Positions 46,824 through 55,869 of a DNA stretch of 64,000 nt are shown here, piece after piece. Within the stretch, counting starts at the first letter, position 1, and the number at the start of each line of letters is the position of its first letter. Both the position numbers and the translations under genes were made by a program. A model generated the notes under the pieces. That model saw only the letters and a list, made by a program, of their open reading frames with translations, had not been told where the DNA came from and did no database searches. Source of the stretch: Amycolatopsis sp. (GTDB lineage: Bacteria; Actinomycetota; Actinomycetes; Mycobacteriales; Pseudonocardiaceae); assembly GCF_025464955.1 (NCBI RefSeq), contig NZ_JAODNM010000167.1, positions 1-64,000 of the forward strand, given 5' to 3'.

Positions 46824-48335
46824 ATGTCGCTGGCGAAAGCGTGGTCGGTCGCCCTCCTGGGCATCGACGGCCGGGTGGTCGAGATCGAAGCCGATATCGG
46901 CGGCGGCCTGCCCGCCACCAAACTGGTCGGGCTGCCCGACGCGGGGCTGCGGGAATCGAAGGACAGGGTCCGCTCGGCGGTCCGGAACTCCGGGCACGCC
47001 TGGCCGGACGGCAAGGTGACACTGGGACTGTCCCCGGCGAACCTGCCGAAGGTGGGTTCCGGGTACGACCTCGGCATCGCGGCGGCGGTGCTCGCCGCGG
47101 ACGGGAAGGTACCCGCGACGCGGCTCATCGGCTGCGTCCTGCTTGGTGAACTGGCCCTGGACGGCCGGATCCGCGTGGTCAGGGGCGTGCTGCCCGGATT
47201 GCTGGCGGCCCGCAAGGCCGGGGTACGCCGCGCCGTGGTGCCGGTCGGCTCCCTGTTCGAAGCCGCGCTCGTCGACGGGATCGAGGTTTCGGGTGCCACC
47301 CGGCTGAGCGACGTCGTGGCCTGGCTGAAAGGAGAGGCCGATCTGACTTCACCCGAACCGCCCACTCCGGGCAAACCGGCTCCGGTACCGGACCTGGCCG
47401 ATGTCATCGGGCAGCCCGAAGCGCGATGGGCGCTGGAGGTCGCGGCCGCGGGAGGGCACCACCTGCTGCTCACCGGGCCGCCGGGAGTCGGCAAGACGAT
47501 GCTCGCCAGACGGCTGCCCGGACTGCTGCCGAGCCTGTCGGCCGAAGAGTCCCTCCAGGTCACCGCCGTGCATTCGGTGGACGGTTCGCTCTCGCCCACG
47601 TCGCCGCTGGTGACCGTGCCGCCGTTCGTGGCCCCGCACCACTCGATCTCGGTCGCGGCCCTCATCGGGGGCGGCAGCGGGCTCGCCGTGCCCGGTGCGA
47701 TCAGCCGGGCCCATCGCGGGATCTTGTTTCTTGATGAAGCCTGCGAGTTTGGCGCGGAGCGCCTCGAGTCGCTGCGCACCGTGCTGGAAGACGGCGAGGT
47801 GCGGATAGCCCGGACCAAGGGCGCGGTCTGCTACCCGGCGAGGTTCCAGCTGGTACTGGCGACAAACCCGTGTCCTTGCGCGCCACCTCGCGAGGAAAAC
47901 TGCATCTGCTCGGCCGCCGCGCGTCGGCGGTACCTGGGCAGGCTTTCGGGGCCGTTGCTGGACAGAGTCGATCTCAGGACCAAACTGCGCCCCCTGACCG
48001 CGATGAACGCTCACGACGGCACCGAGCCGGAGTCCACCGAAGTGGTACGGGGACGCGTCCTGCAGGCCAGGAACCGAGCACTGGCGAGATGGTCGGGACC
48101 GGGTTGGCAGTCCAACGCGGAGGTGCCCGGTCCGGTGTTGCGGCGCGAGTTCGCCTTGCCGACGGAGGCCACCGCGTTACTCGACCGGAGTCTCGATCGG
48201 GGCGCGTTGACCGCTCGTGGCGCCGACCGATGCCTGCGAATCGCCTGGACGCTTTCGGATCTCGCCGGAGCGGATCGGCCGGACGCCGAACACGTGGCGG
48301 CGGCACTGGACTTCAGAGATCGGACGGCGGCATGA
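46824..48335 (+). CDS. yifB: YifB/ComM-family Mg-chelatase-like AAA ATPase
   Basis: A 503-residue ATPase. An N-terminal Lon-like fold (GIDGRVVEIEADIGGGLPAT and NLPKVGSGYDLGIAAAVL) is followed by Walker A LLTGPPGVGKTMLARRLPG near residue 215 and Walker B ILFLDEACEF near 300. A Cys cluster (NPCPCAPPREENCICSAA) lies near 350. ComM is a branch-migration helicase used in natural transformation. One base after yraN; dprA overlaps its stop. Confidence 0.94.
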   Translation: MSLAKAWSVALLGIDGRVVEIEADIGGGLPATKLVGLPDAGLRESKDRVRSAVRNSGHAWPDGKVTLGLSPANLPKVGSGYDLGIAAAVLAADGKVPATRLIGCVLLGELALDGRIRVVRGVLPGLLAARKAGVRRAVVPVGSLFEAALVDGIEVSGATRLSDVVAWLKGEADLTSPEPPTPGKPAPVPDLADVIGQPEARWALEVAAAGGHHLLLTGPPGVGKTMLARRLPGLLPSLSAEESLQVTAVHSVDGSLSPTSPLVTVPPFVAPHHSISVAALIGGGSGLAVPGAISRAHRGILFLDEACEFGAERLESLRTVLEDGEVRIARTKGAVCYPARFQLVLATNPCPCAPPREENCICSAAARRRYLGRLSGPLLDRVDLRTKLRPLTAMNAHDGTEPESTEVVRGRVLQARNRALARWSGPGWQSNAEVPGPVLRREFALPTEATALLDRSLDRGALTARGADRCLRIAWTLSDLAGADRPDAEHVAAALDFRDRTAA

Positions 48336-49462
48336 CCGGCGAAGATCCGCGAAGACTTGCCAGGGCCTACCTGCTGCGTGTCGCCGAGCCACCTGCACCC
48401 GCGTTGGCCGCGTTCGTCGCCGAGCACGGGGCCCTGGCCGCGGCGAAGCTGGTCCGCGAGGCGGATTGCCCGCCGAAGGTCCGCGACGAGACACGTGCCC
48501 GTCACGACGTGATCCTCGTCGAGCACGACTTTGCGAAGGCGACCGCGGCCGGCGCGCGGCTGGTGACCCCCGAAGACTCCGAGTGGCCGGCCTGGCCGCT
48601 GCTGTCGCTGTCGGTGGCCGGCGATCGCGGCGTCGCAGGCATGGCGCCACCGCTCGCGCTCTGGGTGCGGGGTCCAGCGAGGCTCGACAAGGCCGTCGAG
48701 GCGGCGGTGGCGATCGTGGGAGCGCGGGCGGCCACCGGTTACGGCGAACACACAGCGGCCGAATTCGCCTACGGACTGGCTTCGCGGGGAGTGCCGGTGT
48801 TTTCCGGTTCCGCATACGGCATCGACGGGGCGGCTCACCGAGGGGCGCTCGCTTCGGAGGGGATCACGGTCGCCGTGCTGGGTTGCGGACTCGATGCCGG
48901 GTATCCAGCCGGGCATGTCGCCCTGCAGCACAGAATTGCCGCGCGCGGTGCCGTGATCAGCGAGTACCCGCCGGGCACGACACCGGCACGGCACCGGTTC
49001 CTGGTGCGCAACCGGCTTATCGCCGCGCTCACCGAAGGGACCGTCGTGGTCGAAGCGGGCCTGCGGAGCGGTGCGAGGAACACTGCCGCCACTGCTGGTG
49101 CGCTCGGCAAGGTCGTCATGGCGGTACCGGGGCAGCTCGGCTCCGCGATGTCCGCCGGTTGTCACGAGCTGATCCGGGAAGCGCACGCGACCCTGGTGAC
49201 GTCGGTCGCGGACGTCATCGACGCGACAGGCAAGTTCGGGCTGGCCCGTCCCGAGGAGGCGAGGCCCACCCGCCGGACCGACGGCCTGGAACCGTCCGCG
49301 ATGAGGGTGCACGAGGCGCTCGTGGCGAAGGGCGGTAAGTCCGCCGAAGCGCTCGCCACCGAATCGGGGGTTCCGTTGGCGCGGGTCCGCGCGGTGCTGC
49401 CGGCCCTGGAAATGGACGGGCTCGCCGAGCGCTGCGAGTCCGGTTGGCGGCGCGCGGCATGA
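48332..49462 (+). CDS. dprA: DNA-processing protein DprA
   Basis: A 376-residue DprA/Smf. Rossmann core from VAIVGARAATGYGEHTAAEF near residue 128, FSGSAYGIDGAAHRGAL near 155, and ISEYPPGTTPARHRFLVRNR near 210; a winged-helix-like C-terminus follows. It loads RecA on incoming single-stranded DNA. ATGA overlap with yifB. Confidence 0.94.
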   Translation: MTGEDPRRLARAYLLRVAEPPAPALAAFVAEHGALAAAKLVREADCPPKVRDETRARHDVILVEHDFAKATAAGARLVTPEDSEWPAWPLLSLSVAGDRGVAGMAPPLALWVRGPARLDKAVEAAVAIVGARAATGYGEHTAAEFAYGLASRGVPVFSGSAYGIDGAAHRGALASEGITVAVLGCGLDAGYPAGHVALQHRIAARGAVISEYPPGTTPARHRFLVRNRLIAALTEGTVVVEAGLRSGARNTAATAGALGKVVMAVPGQLGSAMSAGCHELIREAHATLVTSVADVIDATGKFGLARPEEARPTRRTDGLEPSAMRVHEALVAKGGKSAEALATESGVPLARVRAVLPALEMDGLAERCESGWRRAA

Positions 49463-49571
49463 GCGGTCCGCCGGGCAGTGTTCGTCGAAAGGTCAGGAAA
49501 ACGACGAGCAACACGGGAAAGCGGTGTGGCGATGCTTGACCAGCGACGGTGGTTCGCGCAGCGTCAACACC

Positions 49572-50621
49572 ATGTCCTCAGCCAGCGCGCGTCGATCGCC
49601 GCCCGAGCGTGCCGGAAAACGGCCCCGGATCGACCTGATGCGCACGAGGACGGTCCTGCCGGCTGCGGCGGCGGTCCTCGTCGGCGAGTACGAGCGCCAC
49701 CTGCGGCTCGAGCGGGGCCTCTCTGAACACACGGTCCGGGCATATGTCGGCGACGTGGTGTCGCTCCTCGGTTTCATGTACGGCGTGACGGCCGAGGACA
49801 TCGAGAGCGGTGTTCCGCCCGTGGAGGACGGCGCGCGGGAGCTTCATGAACTCGATGTCGCGGAGCTGCGGGCGTGGCTGGCCGGCCAGCGTTCGTCCGG
49901 TGCGAGCCGAACCACTTTGTCGCGACGGGCCGCGTCGGTCCGCACGTTCACGGCTTGGGCGCATCACCACGGTGCGCTGAAGGGCGATCCAGGCGCGCGC
50001 CTGGTCGCTCCGCGGCCGCACCGGAAGCTGCCCGGGGTGCTTCGTGCCGATCAGGCCGGTGAGGTGATGAGGGCGTCGAGTGCCGGGGCGGCCCAACTCG
50101 ATCCGGTGGCTCTGCGTGACCACGCGATCCTGGAGCTGCTGTATGCGACGGGTGTCCGGGTCGCCGAACTCTGCGGTCTCGACCTCGGCGACGTCGATTT
50201 TCCGATGCGTGTCGTCCGGGTGCTCGGCAAGGGCGACAAGGAGCGCACCGTGCCGTTCGGCGTCCCGGCCGAGGCAGCGCTGCGCCGATGGATCGAGCTC
50301 GGCCGTCCCGAACTGCCCGACACGCAGGGCGGATCCGTGGAAACAGCACTCTTCTTGGGGGTCCGCGGGCGGCGGCTCGATCAGCGCGCGGTGCGCCGAA
50401 TGGTCCACGACGCGGTCGGTTCGGTGCCCGGGGCGGCGGATATGGGACCACACGGCCTCCGCCATTCGGCGGCAACTCACCTACTCGAAGGGGGAGCCGA
50501 CCTTCGCAGCGTTCAGGAACTGCTTGGTCACGCTACGCTCGCCACGACGCAGCTCTACACTCACGTGACCGTCGAGCGGCTGAAGGCGATCCATGACCGA
50601 GCACACCCGCGGGCCCGATGA
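49572..50621 (+). CDS. xerC: Tyrosine recombinase XerC
   Basis: A 349-residue tyrosine recombinase. The N-terminal SAM-like domain has YERHLRLERGLSEHTVRAYV. The catalytic set is complete: Arg in ATGVRVAELCGLD, Lys in GKGDKERTVPFG, His-x-x-Arg in GLRHSAATHLLEGG, His in LLGHATLATTQ, and Tyr in LYTHV. Its setting between dprA and whiG is the usual one for actinobacterial chromosome-dimer resolution. The start is uncertain (ATG 49572 or ATG 49638). Confidence 0.92.
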   Translation: MSSASARRSPPERAGKRPRIDLMRTRTVLPAAAAVLVGEYERHLRLERGLSEHTVRAYVGDVVSLLGFMYGVTAEDIESGVPPVEDGARELHELDVAELRAWLAGQRSSGASRTTLSRRAASVRTFTAWAHHHGALKGDPGARLVAPRPHRKLPGVLRADQAGEVMRASSAGAAQLDPVALRDHAILELLYATGVRVAELCGLDLGDVDFPMRVVRVLGKGDKERTVPFGVPAEAALRRWIELGRPELPDTQGGSVETALFLGVRGRRLDQRAVRRMVHDAVGSVPGAADMGPHGLRHSAATHLLEGGADLRSVQELLGHATLATTQLYTHVTVERLKAIHDRAHPRAR

Positions 50622-51585
50622 CGCCGAGGGATGTCCGGCCGGTTCTGCCCACCAGTCGGCGCGCGAGAACTGTTACGAGCACGGAGAAAAACCTGACCAC
50701 CATGCCGAGGACAGCGGTCCAGTGACCGCCGATCCCCATCTGACCGAAGTCGCCGGACGCGCCGAGACGCGCTCCGACGGCGATGGCGCGGTGGCCGCGA
50801 AACCCGAGCGCCCCGCCGGCTACGACGTGGACGCCTCGATCCAACTGCTGTGGAAACAGTTCACCGACTCCCCGCAGCAGCCCCTGCGAGACAGGCTGGT
50901 GCTGCACTACGCGCCGCTGGTCAAGTACGTCGCCGGCCGGGTCGGTACCGGCCTGCCGACCCATGTCGATGTCGGAGACCTGGTGCAGTCGGGCATCTTC
51001 GGGCTGGTCGACGCCATCGAGAAGTTCGAGCCCGCGCGCGGGCTTCGGTTCGAGACCTACGCCATGCAACGCATCCGCGGCGCCATTCTCGACGACCTGA
51101 GATCCCAGGACTGGGTGCCCAGGGTGGTGCGCAGCCGCGCCCGCGAGGCCGAGCGGGCACTGGAACGGCTCGGTGCCCGCCTGCACCGCACGCCGACGGA
51201 CGCTGAGCTGGCCGCCGAGCTCGACATCACCCTCGACGAGCTGCGGGACCTCTACGGCCAGGTCAAGCTGACCAACGTGGCCGCGCTCGAAGACCTGGTC
51301 GCCGCCGGCAAGGACAGCGGCTCACTGGTCGACACGCTGCCCGACGACGACGCGGTCGACCCGGTCGCCGCCCTCGTCGACCAGGACAACCGCCGCCAGT
51401 TGGCCGAGGCGATCGCCCAGCTGGCCGAACGCGACAGGGTCGTGGTGAGCCTCTACTACTTCGAGAGCTTGACCCTTGCCGAGATCGGCAAGGTCCTCGG
51501 CGTGACCGAGTCGAGGGTCAGCCAGCTGCACACCCGGGCCGTCATGCGCCTGCGCGCGAAACTCGTCGAACAAGCCGGTAGCTGA
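50593..51585 (+). CDS. whiG: Sigma factor WhiG (FliA-like sigma-28)
   Basis: A 330-residue sigma factor. The first 75 residues are a polar, variable extension. Region 2 has PLVKYVAGRVGTGLPTHVDV and RFETYAMQRIRGAILDDLRS; region 4 ends LTLAEIGKVLGVTESRVSQL. WhiG directs sporulation genes in Streptomyces. ATG 50593 with AAGG upstream overlaps xerC by 29 bases; GTG 50722 is an alternative that drops most of the extension. Confidence 0.92.
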   Translation: MTEHTRGPDDAEGCPAGSAHQSARENCYEHGEKPDHHAEDSGPVTADPHLTEVAGRAETRSDGDGAVAAKPERPAGYDVDASIQLLWKQFTDSPQQPLRDRLVLHYAPLVKYVAGRVGTGLPTHVDVGDLVQSGIFGLVDAIEKFEPARGLRFETYAMQRIRGAILDDLRSQDWVPRVVRSRAREAERALERLGARLHRTPTDAELAAELDITLDELRDLYGQVKLTNVAALEDLVAAGKDSGSLVDTLPDDDAVDPVAALVDQDNRRQLAEAIAQLAERDRVVVSLYYFESLTLAEIGKVLGVTESRVSQLHTRAVMRLRAKLVEQAGS

Positions 51586-51603
51586 GCGCGCGTCCGCGGA
51601 GGT

Positions 51604-52197
51604 TCAGCCGTCCCAGGGCTTCAGCCGGAGCGCGTAGGCCGTCGCGATGTACTCCAGCGGGTTCACGTACTCGTCACCGCGGCGGACGCCCCAGTGCAGG
51701 CAGGCGGCGACCGTGCACCCTGGATGCCCGGCGAGCACGGTCCCGAGCGGTTGCCCCTGGTAGATCTGGTCGCCGACCGAGACGTCGGGAGTGACGGGTT
51801 CGTATGTGGTGCGCAGGCCGCCTTCGTGGTCGACGGACACGACACCCCGGCCCGCCAGCGTTCCGGCGAACACGACCACGCCCGGTCCGGCAGCCAGCGC
51901 CTGCTGGCCGGGGGCGGCGGCGAGGTCCACCCCGCGGTGACCGGCACCGTAGGCGTCGGCCGGGGGTTCGAAACCCCGCGTCACTGCCGGGGTGGGGGAC
52001 AAGGGCCAGGTGAAGCGGGGTTCGTCGACGGTGGCCGATCGGGCGGGTGCTGCCGCTGCGGACACGAAGGCCACCGCCGTGAGCAGGGTCGCCAGGACGT
52101 GTCTTCGCCACTGGATCCGGCCAGGTCGCCGATGTCGGCCGGACGTGCGGGCGGGCGAGCGTAAGGGGCCGGGTGAACCGACCGTGATCGTTTCCAT
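51604..52197 (-). CDS. Secreted M23-family peptidase
   Basis: A 197-residue protein with an Arg-rich N-region and hydrophobic core (LATLLTAVAFVSAAAAPARSA) as a signal peptide. The M23 peptidase domain has GHRGVDLAA (His and Asp zinc ligands) near residue 102 and CLHWGVRRG (His-x) near 175. It would cut cell-wall peptide bridges outside the membrane. ATG 52197 lies just past a cluster of DnaA-box-like sites; divergent from rpsB. Confidence 0.88.
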   Translation of the reverse strand: METITVGSPGPLRSPARTSGRHRRPGRIQWRRHVLATLLTAVAFVSAAAAPARSATVDEPRFTWPLSPTPAVTRGFEPPADAYGAGHRGVDLAAAPGQQALAAGPGVVVFAGTLAGRGVVSVDHEGGLRTTYEPVTPDVSVGDQIYQGQPLGTVLAGHPGCTVAACLHWGVRRGDEYVNPLEYIATAYALRLKPWDG

Positions 52198-52236
52198 CGG
52201 TCCAGCGTCACCGAGCCGAAGCCCCGGTGGGTGGCC

Positions 52237-52286
52237 CGTGGACAATCTGTGGACAACTCGGGTCCGCGAGGCCTCCCTGTGGACAA
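52237..52286 (-). promoter_or_regulatory. Cluster of three DnaA-box-like sites
   Basis: TGTGGACAA, the complement of TTGTCCACA, occurs at 52248-52256 and 52278-52286, with an 8/9 match at 52237-52245. They lie 40-90 bases upstream of the M23 start. Confidence 0.55.
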
Positions 52287-52333
52287 ACAGCCACGTTGAC
52301 CACCGCCGATGGGAGTGCGCGGGGGTGACGGAG

Positions 52334-52577
52334 TAGACTATTTTGCGCGGTCCGCTTATGGCGGGCTGACTTCGCGTGCACGTGCGCGTTCCAGCTTTCC
52401 GACTTACCTGATCAGGTGGTCGGCGGCCGGAGTACACGGCGCCCGGCGGTCCCGGCGATCAGTGAATCGGCGGGTCCGGGCATCGGCACTGCACCAGGGC
52501 TACCGGCCACCCGGCCGGCGGCGACAAACCGCACCGCGTACCTGGTACGCACAACACAGAAGAGGTACGAACCGGCT
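52334..52577 (+). promoter_or_regulatory. rpsB promoter (-10 TAGACT) and long leader
   Basis: TAGACTATT at 52334 is the best -10 in the region, with no well-spaced -35. It implies a leader of about 230 bases rich in short GC dyads. Long leaders of rpsB often carry an S2 autoregulatory structure; whether this one does cannot be told by eye. Confidence 0.4.
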
Positions 52578-53480
52578 ATGGCCGTCGTAACCATGAAGCA
52601 GCTGCTGGACAGCGGCGTGCACTTCGGGCACCAGACCCGTCGGTGGAACCCGAAGATGAAGCGCTACATCTTCACCGAGCGCAACGGCATCTACATCATC
52701 GACTTGATGCAGACGCTCACCTACATCGACAAGGCGTACGAGTTCATCAAGGAAACCGTCGCCCACGGTGGCACGATCATGTTCGTCGGCACGAAGAAGC
52801 AGGCTCAGGAAGCCATCGCCAGCGAAGCGCTCCGCGTGGGCATGCCCTACGTGAACCAGCGCTGGCTCGGCGGCATGCTGACCAACTTCCAGACCGTGCA
52901 CAAGCGGTTGCTGCGCCTCAAGGAGCTCGAGTCGCAGGAGCAGACCGGCGGTTTTGTCGGGCTGACCAAGCGCGAGATCCTGACGCTCACCCGCGAGAAG
53001 GACAAGCTCGAGAAGACCCTCGGTGGTATCCGGGACATGGCCAAGGTGCCCAGCATCGTGTGGATCGTCGACACGAAGAAGGAGCACATCGCCGTCGGCG
53101 AGGCGCGCAAGCTGAACATCCCGGTTGTCGCGATCCTCGACACCAACTGCGACCCGGACGAGGTCGACTACCCGATTCCGGGTAACGACGACGCGATCCG
53201 CTCCGCCGCGCTGCTGACCAAGGTCGTGGCCGAGGCCGCCGCCGCCGGTCTGCTCCAGCGCTCGAGCCGCAACGGCTCGGCCGCCGAGAAGCCCGAGCCT
53301 GGCGTTTCCGCCGAGCCGCTGGCCGAGTGGGAGAAGGACCTCCTGGTCTCCGGTTCCGAAGGCGCCACCGCTGACGTCGCCGAGGCCGTCGTCGCCGAGC
53401 CCGTCACCGAAGCGAAGACCGACGAGGTCGAGGCCGCCGTCGAGGCGACCTCCACCGAGCAGGTTTCCGCTTCCAGCTGA
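52578..53480 (+). CDS. rpsB: 30S ribosomal protein S2
   Basis: A 300-residue S2. MKQLLDSGVHFGHQTRRWNP, YIFTERNGIYIIDL, VNQRWLGGMLTNFQT and IPGNDDAIRSAALLTKVVAEA are all standard. The C-terminal 70 residues are an acidic Ala/Glu/Val tail, longer than in E. coli. ATG 52578. First gene of the rpsB-tsf unit. Confidence 0.97.
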   Translation: MAVVTMKQLLDSGVHFGHQTRRWNPKMKRYIFTERNGIYIIDLMQTLTYIDKAYEFIKETVAHGGTIMFVGTKKQAQEAIASEALRVGMPYVNQRWLGGMLTNFQTVHKRLLRLKELESQEQTGGFVGLTKREILTLTREKDKLEKTLGGIRDMAKVPSIVWIVDTKKEHIAVGEARKLNIPVVAILDTNCDPDEVDYPIPGNDDAIRSAALLTKVVAEAAAAGLLQRSSRNGSAAEKPEPGVSAEPLAEWEKDLLVSGSEGATADVAEAVVAEPVTEAKTDEVEAAVEATSTEQVSASS

Positions 53481-53582
53481 TCAGCCGATCCCGGGTGGCC
53501 ACCGTACCCACGGTGGCCACCCGGGGCGCGGATCACCCCGAAAATTTCCGCGCGTACCCCGAAGAAGGACGGAAAACGCACG

Positions 53583-54398
53583 ATGGCGAACTACACCGCG
53601 GCGGACGTGAAGCGTCTCCGCGAGCTCACCGGCGCCGGCATGATGAACTGCAAGAAGGCGCTGGAGGAGAACGACGGCGACTTCGACAAGGCGGTCGAAT
53701 TCCTGCGCATCAAGGGTGCCAAGGACGTCGGAAAGCGCGCTGAGCGCTCCACCGCCGAAGGCCTGGTGGCCGGTGGCGGCGGTGTCCTCATCGAGCTCGA
53801 CTCGGAGACCGACTTCGTCGCCAAGAACGACGAGTTCCAGAAGCTCGCCGCCAAGATCGTCGAGACGGCCAAGGCCGTCAAGACCGACGACGTCGAGAAG
53901 CTGAAGGCCGCCGACCTCGGCGGCAAGCCCCTGAACGAAGCCGTCCTTGAGATGGCCGCCCGGCTCGGCGAGAAGCTCGAACTCCGCCGCGTCGTGGCCT
54001 TCGAGGGCCAGACCGAGCTCTACCTGCACCGTCGTGGCGCCGACCTGCCGCCCGCCGTCGGCGTGCTCATCGAGTACACCGGTGACGACGCGGCGGCCGC
54101 CCGCGCCGCCGCGATGCAGGTCGCCGCGCTCAAGGCGAAGTACCTCACCCGCGAAGAGGTCCCGGCCGACGTCATCGAGAACGAGCGTCGCGTCGCCGAG
54201 GCCACCGCACGCGAAGAGGGCAAGCCGGAGCAGGCCATGCCGAAGATCATCGAGGGCAAGGTCACCGCGTACTACAAGGACAACGTCCTGCTCGACCAGC
54301 CGTCGGTCAAGGACAACAAGAAGTCCGTGAAGGCGCTGCTCGACGAGGCGGGTGTGACCGTGACGCGGTTCGCGCGCTTCGAGGTCGGACAGCACTAA
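53583..54398 (+). CDS. tsf: Elongation factor Ts
   Basis: A 271-residue EF-Ts: VKRLRELTGAGMMNCKKALE, then FLRIKGAKDVGKRA and LDSETDFVAKNDEF, all family signatures. It recharges EF-Tu with GTP. Follows rpsB by 102 bases and is closed by a hairpin terminator. Confidence 0.97.
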   Translation: MANYTAADVKRLRELTGAGMMNCKKALEENDGDFDKAVEFLRIKGAKDVGKRAERSTAEGLVAGGGGVLIELDSETDFVAKNDEFQKLAAKIVETAKAVKTDDVEKLKAADLGGKPLNEAVLEMAARLGEKLELRRVVAFEGQTELYLHRRGADLPPAVGVLIEYTGDDAAAARAAAMQVAALKAKYLTREEVPADVIENERRVAEATAREEGKPEQAMPKIIEGKVTAYYKDNVLLDQPSVKDNKKSVKALLDEAGVTVTRFARFEVGQH

Positions 54399-54414
54399 GA
54401 GCGTTCAGGCCGTT

Positions 54415-54456
54415 ACTGTGCCCCGTCTCCGCCCACTTCGGGGGACGGGGCACAGT
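54415..54456 (+). terminator. Hairpin terminator after tsf
   Basis: A 13-base-pair perfect stem (54415-54427 with 54444-54456) and a 16-base loop, 17 bases after the tsf stop; no T-run. Confidence 0.8.
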
Positions 54457-54519
54457 TAGGTCTCAGGTCCAAGAGTTGAGCTCGACGACAATCAGGTCCA
54501 CAGGTCTTAGGGAGGCGAC

Positions 54520-55263
54520 ATGGGTGATCGGGTCGACGGCGGCTATCGACGAGTGCTGCTCAAGCTGGGCGGCGAAATGTTCGGTGGTGGCTCAATCGGT
54601 GTCGATCCCGATGTCGTGCACTCCGTGGCATCGCAGATCGCGGCGGTGGCGCGGACCGGGGTGCAGATCGCGGTGGTCATCGGTGGCGGCAACTACTTCC
54701 GTGGCGCGGAGCTCTCCCAGCGCGGGATGGACCGCGACCGCGCCGACTACATGGCGATGCTCGGCACCGTGATGAACTGCCTCGCGCTGCAGGACTTCCT
54801 GGAGAAGGAGGGCCTGCCCACCCGCGTGCAGACCGCGATCACGATGGGCCAGGTCGCCGAGCCCTACATCCCGCGCCGCGCGGAGCGCCATCTGGAGAAG
54901 GGCCGCGTCGTCATCTTCGGCGCGGGGGTCGGCATGCCGTACTTCTCCACCGACACAGCCGCCGCGCAGCGCGCGCTGGAGCTCAGCTGCGAGGCCGTAC
55001 TGATGGCGAAGGCCGTCGACGGGGTCTACACGGCCGACCCGAAGGCCGACCCGGACGCCGAGATGTTCCGCGAGATCACTCACCGTGAAGTACTCGAACG
55101 AGACCTCAAGGTCGCGGACGCGACGGCGTTCACCCTCTGTATGGACAACAATATGCCGATTATCGTGTTCAACCTGCTCACCGAGGGGAACATTGCCCGT
55201 GCGGTCCGTGGTGAGAGGATCGGCACCCTGGTGAGCACCCCCGCCGACGGGGCGTCGGCTTAG
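54520..55263 (+). CDS. pyrH: UMP kinase
   Basis: A 247-residue amino-acid-kinase-fold protein: RVLLKLGGEMFGGGS, VIGGGNYFRGAELS, DYMAMLGTVMNCLALQD and KAVDGVYTADPKADPDAE. It phosphorylates UMP to UDP. ATG with GGAGG upstream; frr follows after 48 bases. Confidence 0.97.
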   Translation: MGDRVDGGYRRVLLKLGGEMFGGGSIGVDPDVVHSVASQIAAVARTGVQIAVVIGGGNYFRGAELSQRGMDRDRADYMAMLGTVMNCLALQDFLEKEGLPTRVQTAITMGQVAEPYIPRRAERHLEKGRVVIFGAGVGMPYFSTDTAAAQRALELSCEAVLMAKAVDGVYTADPKADPDAEMFREITHREVLERDLKVADATAFTLCMDNNMPIIVFNLLTEGNIARAVRGERIGTLVSTPADGASA

Positions 55264-55311
55264 ACCTGCTGGGATCTCCTCCAGCCTGAACAACAGAAAG
55301 CGGGAGCAACC

Positions 55312-55869
55312 GTGATCGACGATACCCTCCTCGATGCCGAGGAGAAGATGGAAAAAGCGGTCTCCGTCGCGAAGGACGACTTGGCCTCGGTCCGCACGGG
55401 CCGCGCCACCCCGTCGATGTTCTCCCGCATCCTCGTCGAGGCGTACGGCGCGCTGACCCCGCTGAACCAGGTCGCCGGGGTGAACATCCCCGAAGCGCGG
55501 ATGGCGATCATCAAGCCCTACGACGCGAGCCAGCTCACCGCGATCGAGAACGCGATCCGGGTCTCGGACCTCGGCCTGAACCCGAGCAACGACGGCGCGA
55601 TCATCCGGATCGTCATCCCGCAGCTCACCGAAGAGCGGCGCAAGGAGATGGTGAAGGTCGCCAAGACCAAGGGCGAGGACGCCCGCATCACCATCCGCAG
55701 CATCCGTCGCAAGGCGAAGGAAGAGCTGGACCGCATCCAGAAGGACGGCGAAGCCGGCGAGGACGACGTCATGCGTGGTGAGAAGGAGCTTCAGCACCTC
55801 ACCGACACCTACGTCAAGCAGGTCGACGAGCTCGTGAAGAACAAGGAAGCAGAGTTGCTCGAGGTCTGA
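55312..55869 (+). CDS. frr: Ribosome recycling factor
   Basis: A 185-residue RRF: KMEKAVSVAKDDLASVRTGR, YGALTPLNQVAGV, IRIVIPQLTEERRKEMVK and RRKAKEELDRIQKDGEAGED. With EF-G it splits post-termination ribosomes. GTG start with GGGAG. Its stop overlaps the cdsA start. Confidence 0.97.
   Translation: MIDDTLLDAEEKMEKAVSVAKDDLASVRTGRATPSMFSRILVEAYGALTPLNQVAGVNIPEARMAIIKPYDASQLTAIENAIRVSDLGLNPSNDGAIIRIVIPQLTEERRKEMVKVAKTKGEDARITIRSIRRKAKEELDRIQKDGEAGEDDVMRGEKELQHLTDTYVKQVDELVKNKEAELLEV

Larger units (their letters stand above)
52198..52577. other. Gene-free divergent region between the M23 gene and rpsB
   Basis: 380 bases without a gene. The left part carries three DnaA-box-like sites (52237-52286); the right part is the rpsB promoter and a leader of up to 240 bases. 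No reading frame here resembles a protein. Confidence 0.75.

Noticed and set aside
45923..47818. 631-codon minus-strand reading frame opposite DUF2469, yraN and yifB
   Set aside because: It crosses a T-tailed terminator and three well-supported genes; Ser/Pro/Arg-rich shadow.
48780..48845. DprA with Tyr instead of Arg in the SG-x-A-R-G-I-D motif as an inactive variant
   Set aside because: As far as I recall, actinobacterial DprA proteins commonly read AYGID here, and all other core motifs are intact.
49572..50621. Tyrosine recombinase as a sign of a prophage or integrative element
   Set aside because: Its dprA-xerC-whiG-rpsB setting is the conserved chromosomal one, and no attachment site or phage gene is nearby.
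51963..51976. tRNA-like T-loop sequence GGGTTCGAAACCCC
   Set aside because: It lies inside the M23 peptidase gene and no acceptor, D or anticodon arm can be fitted around it.
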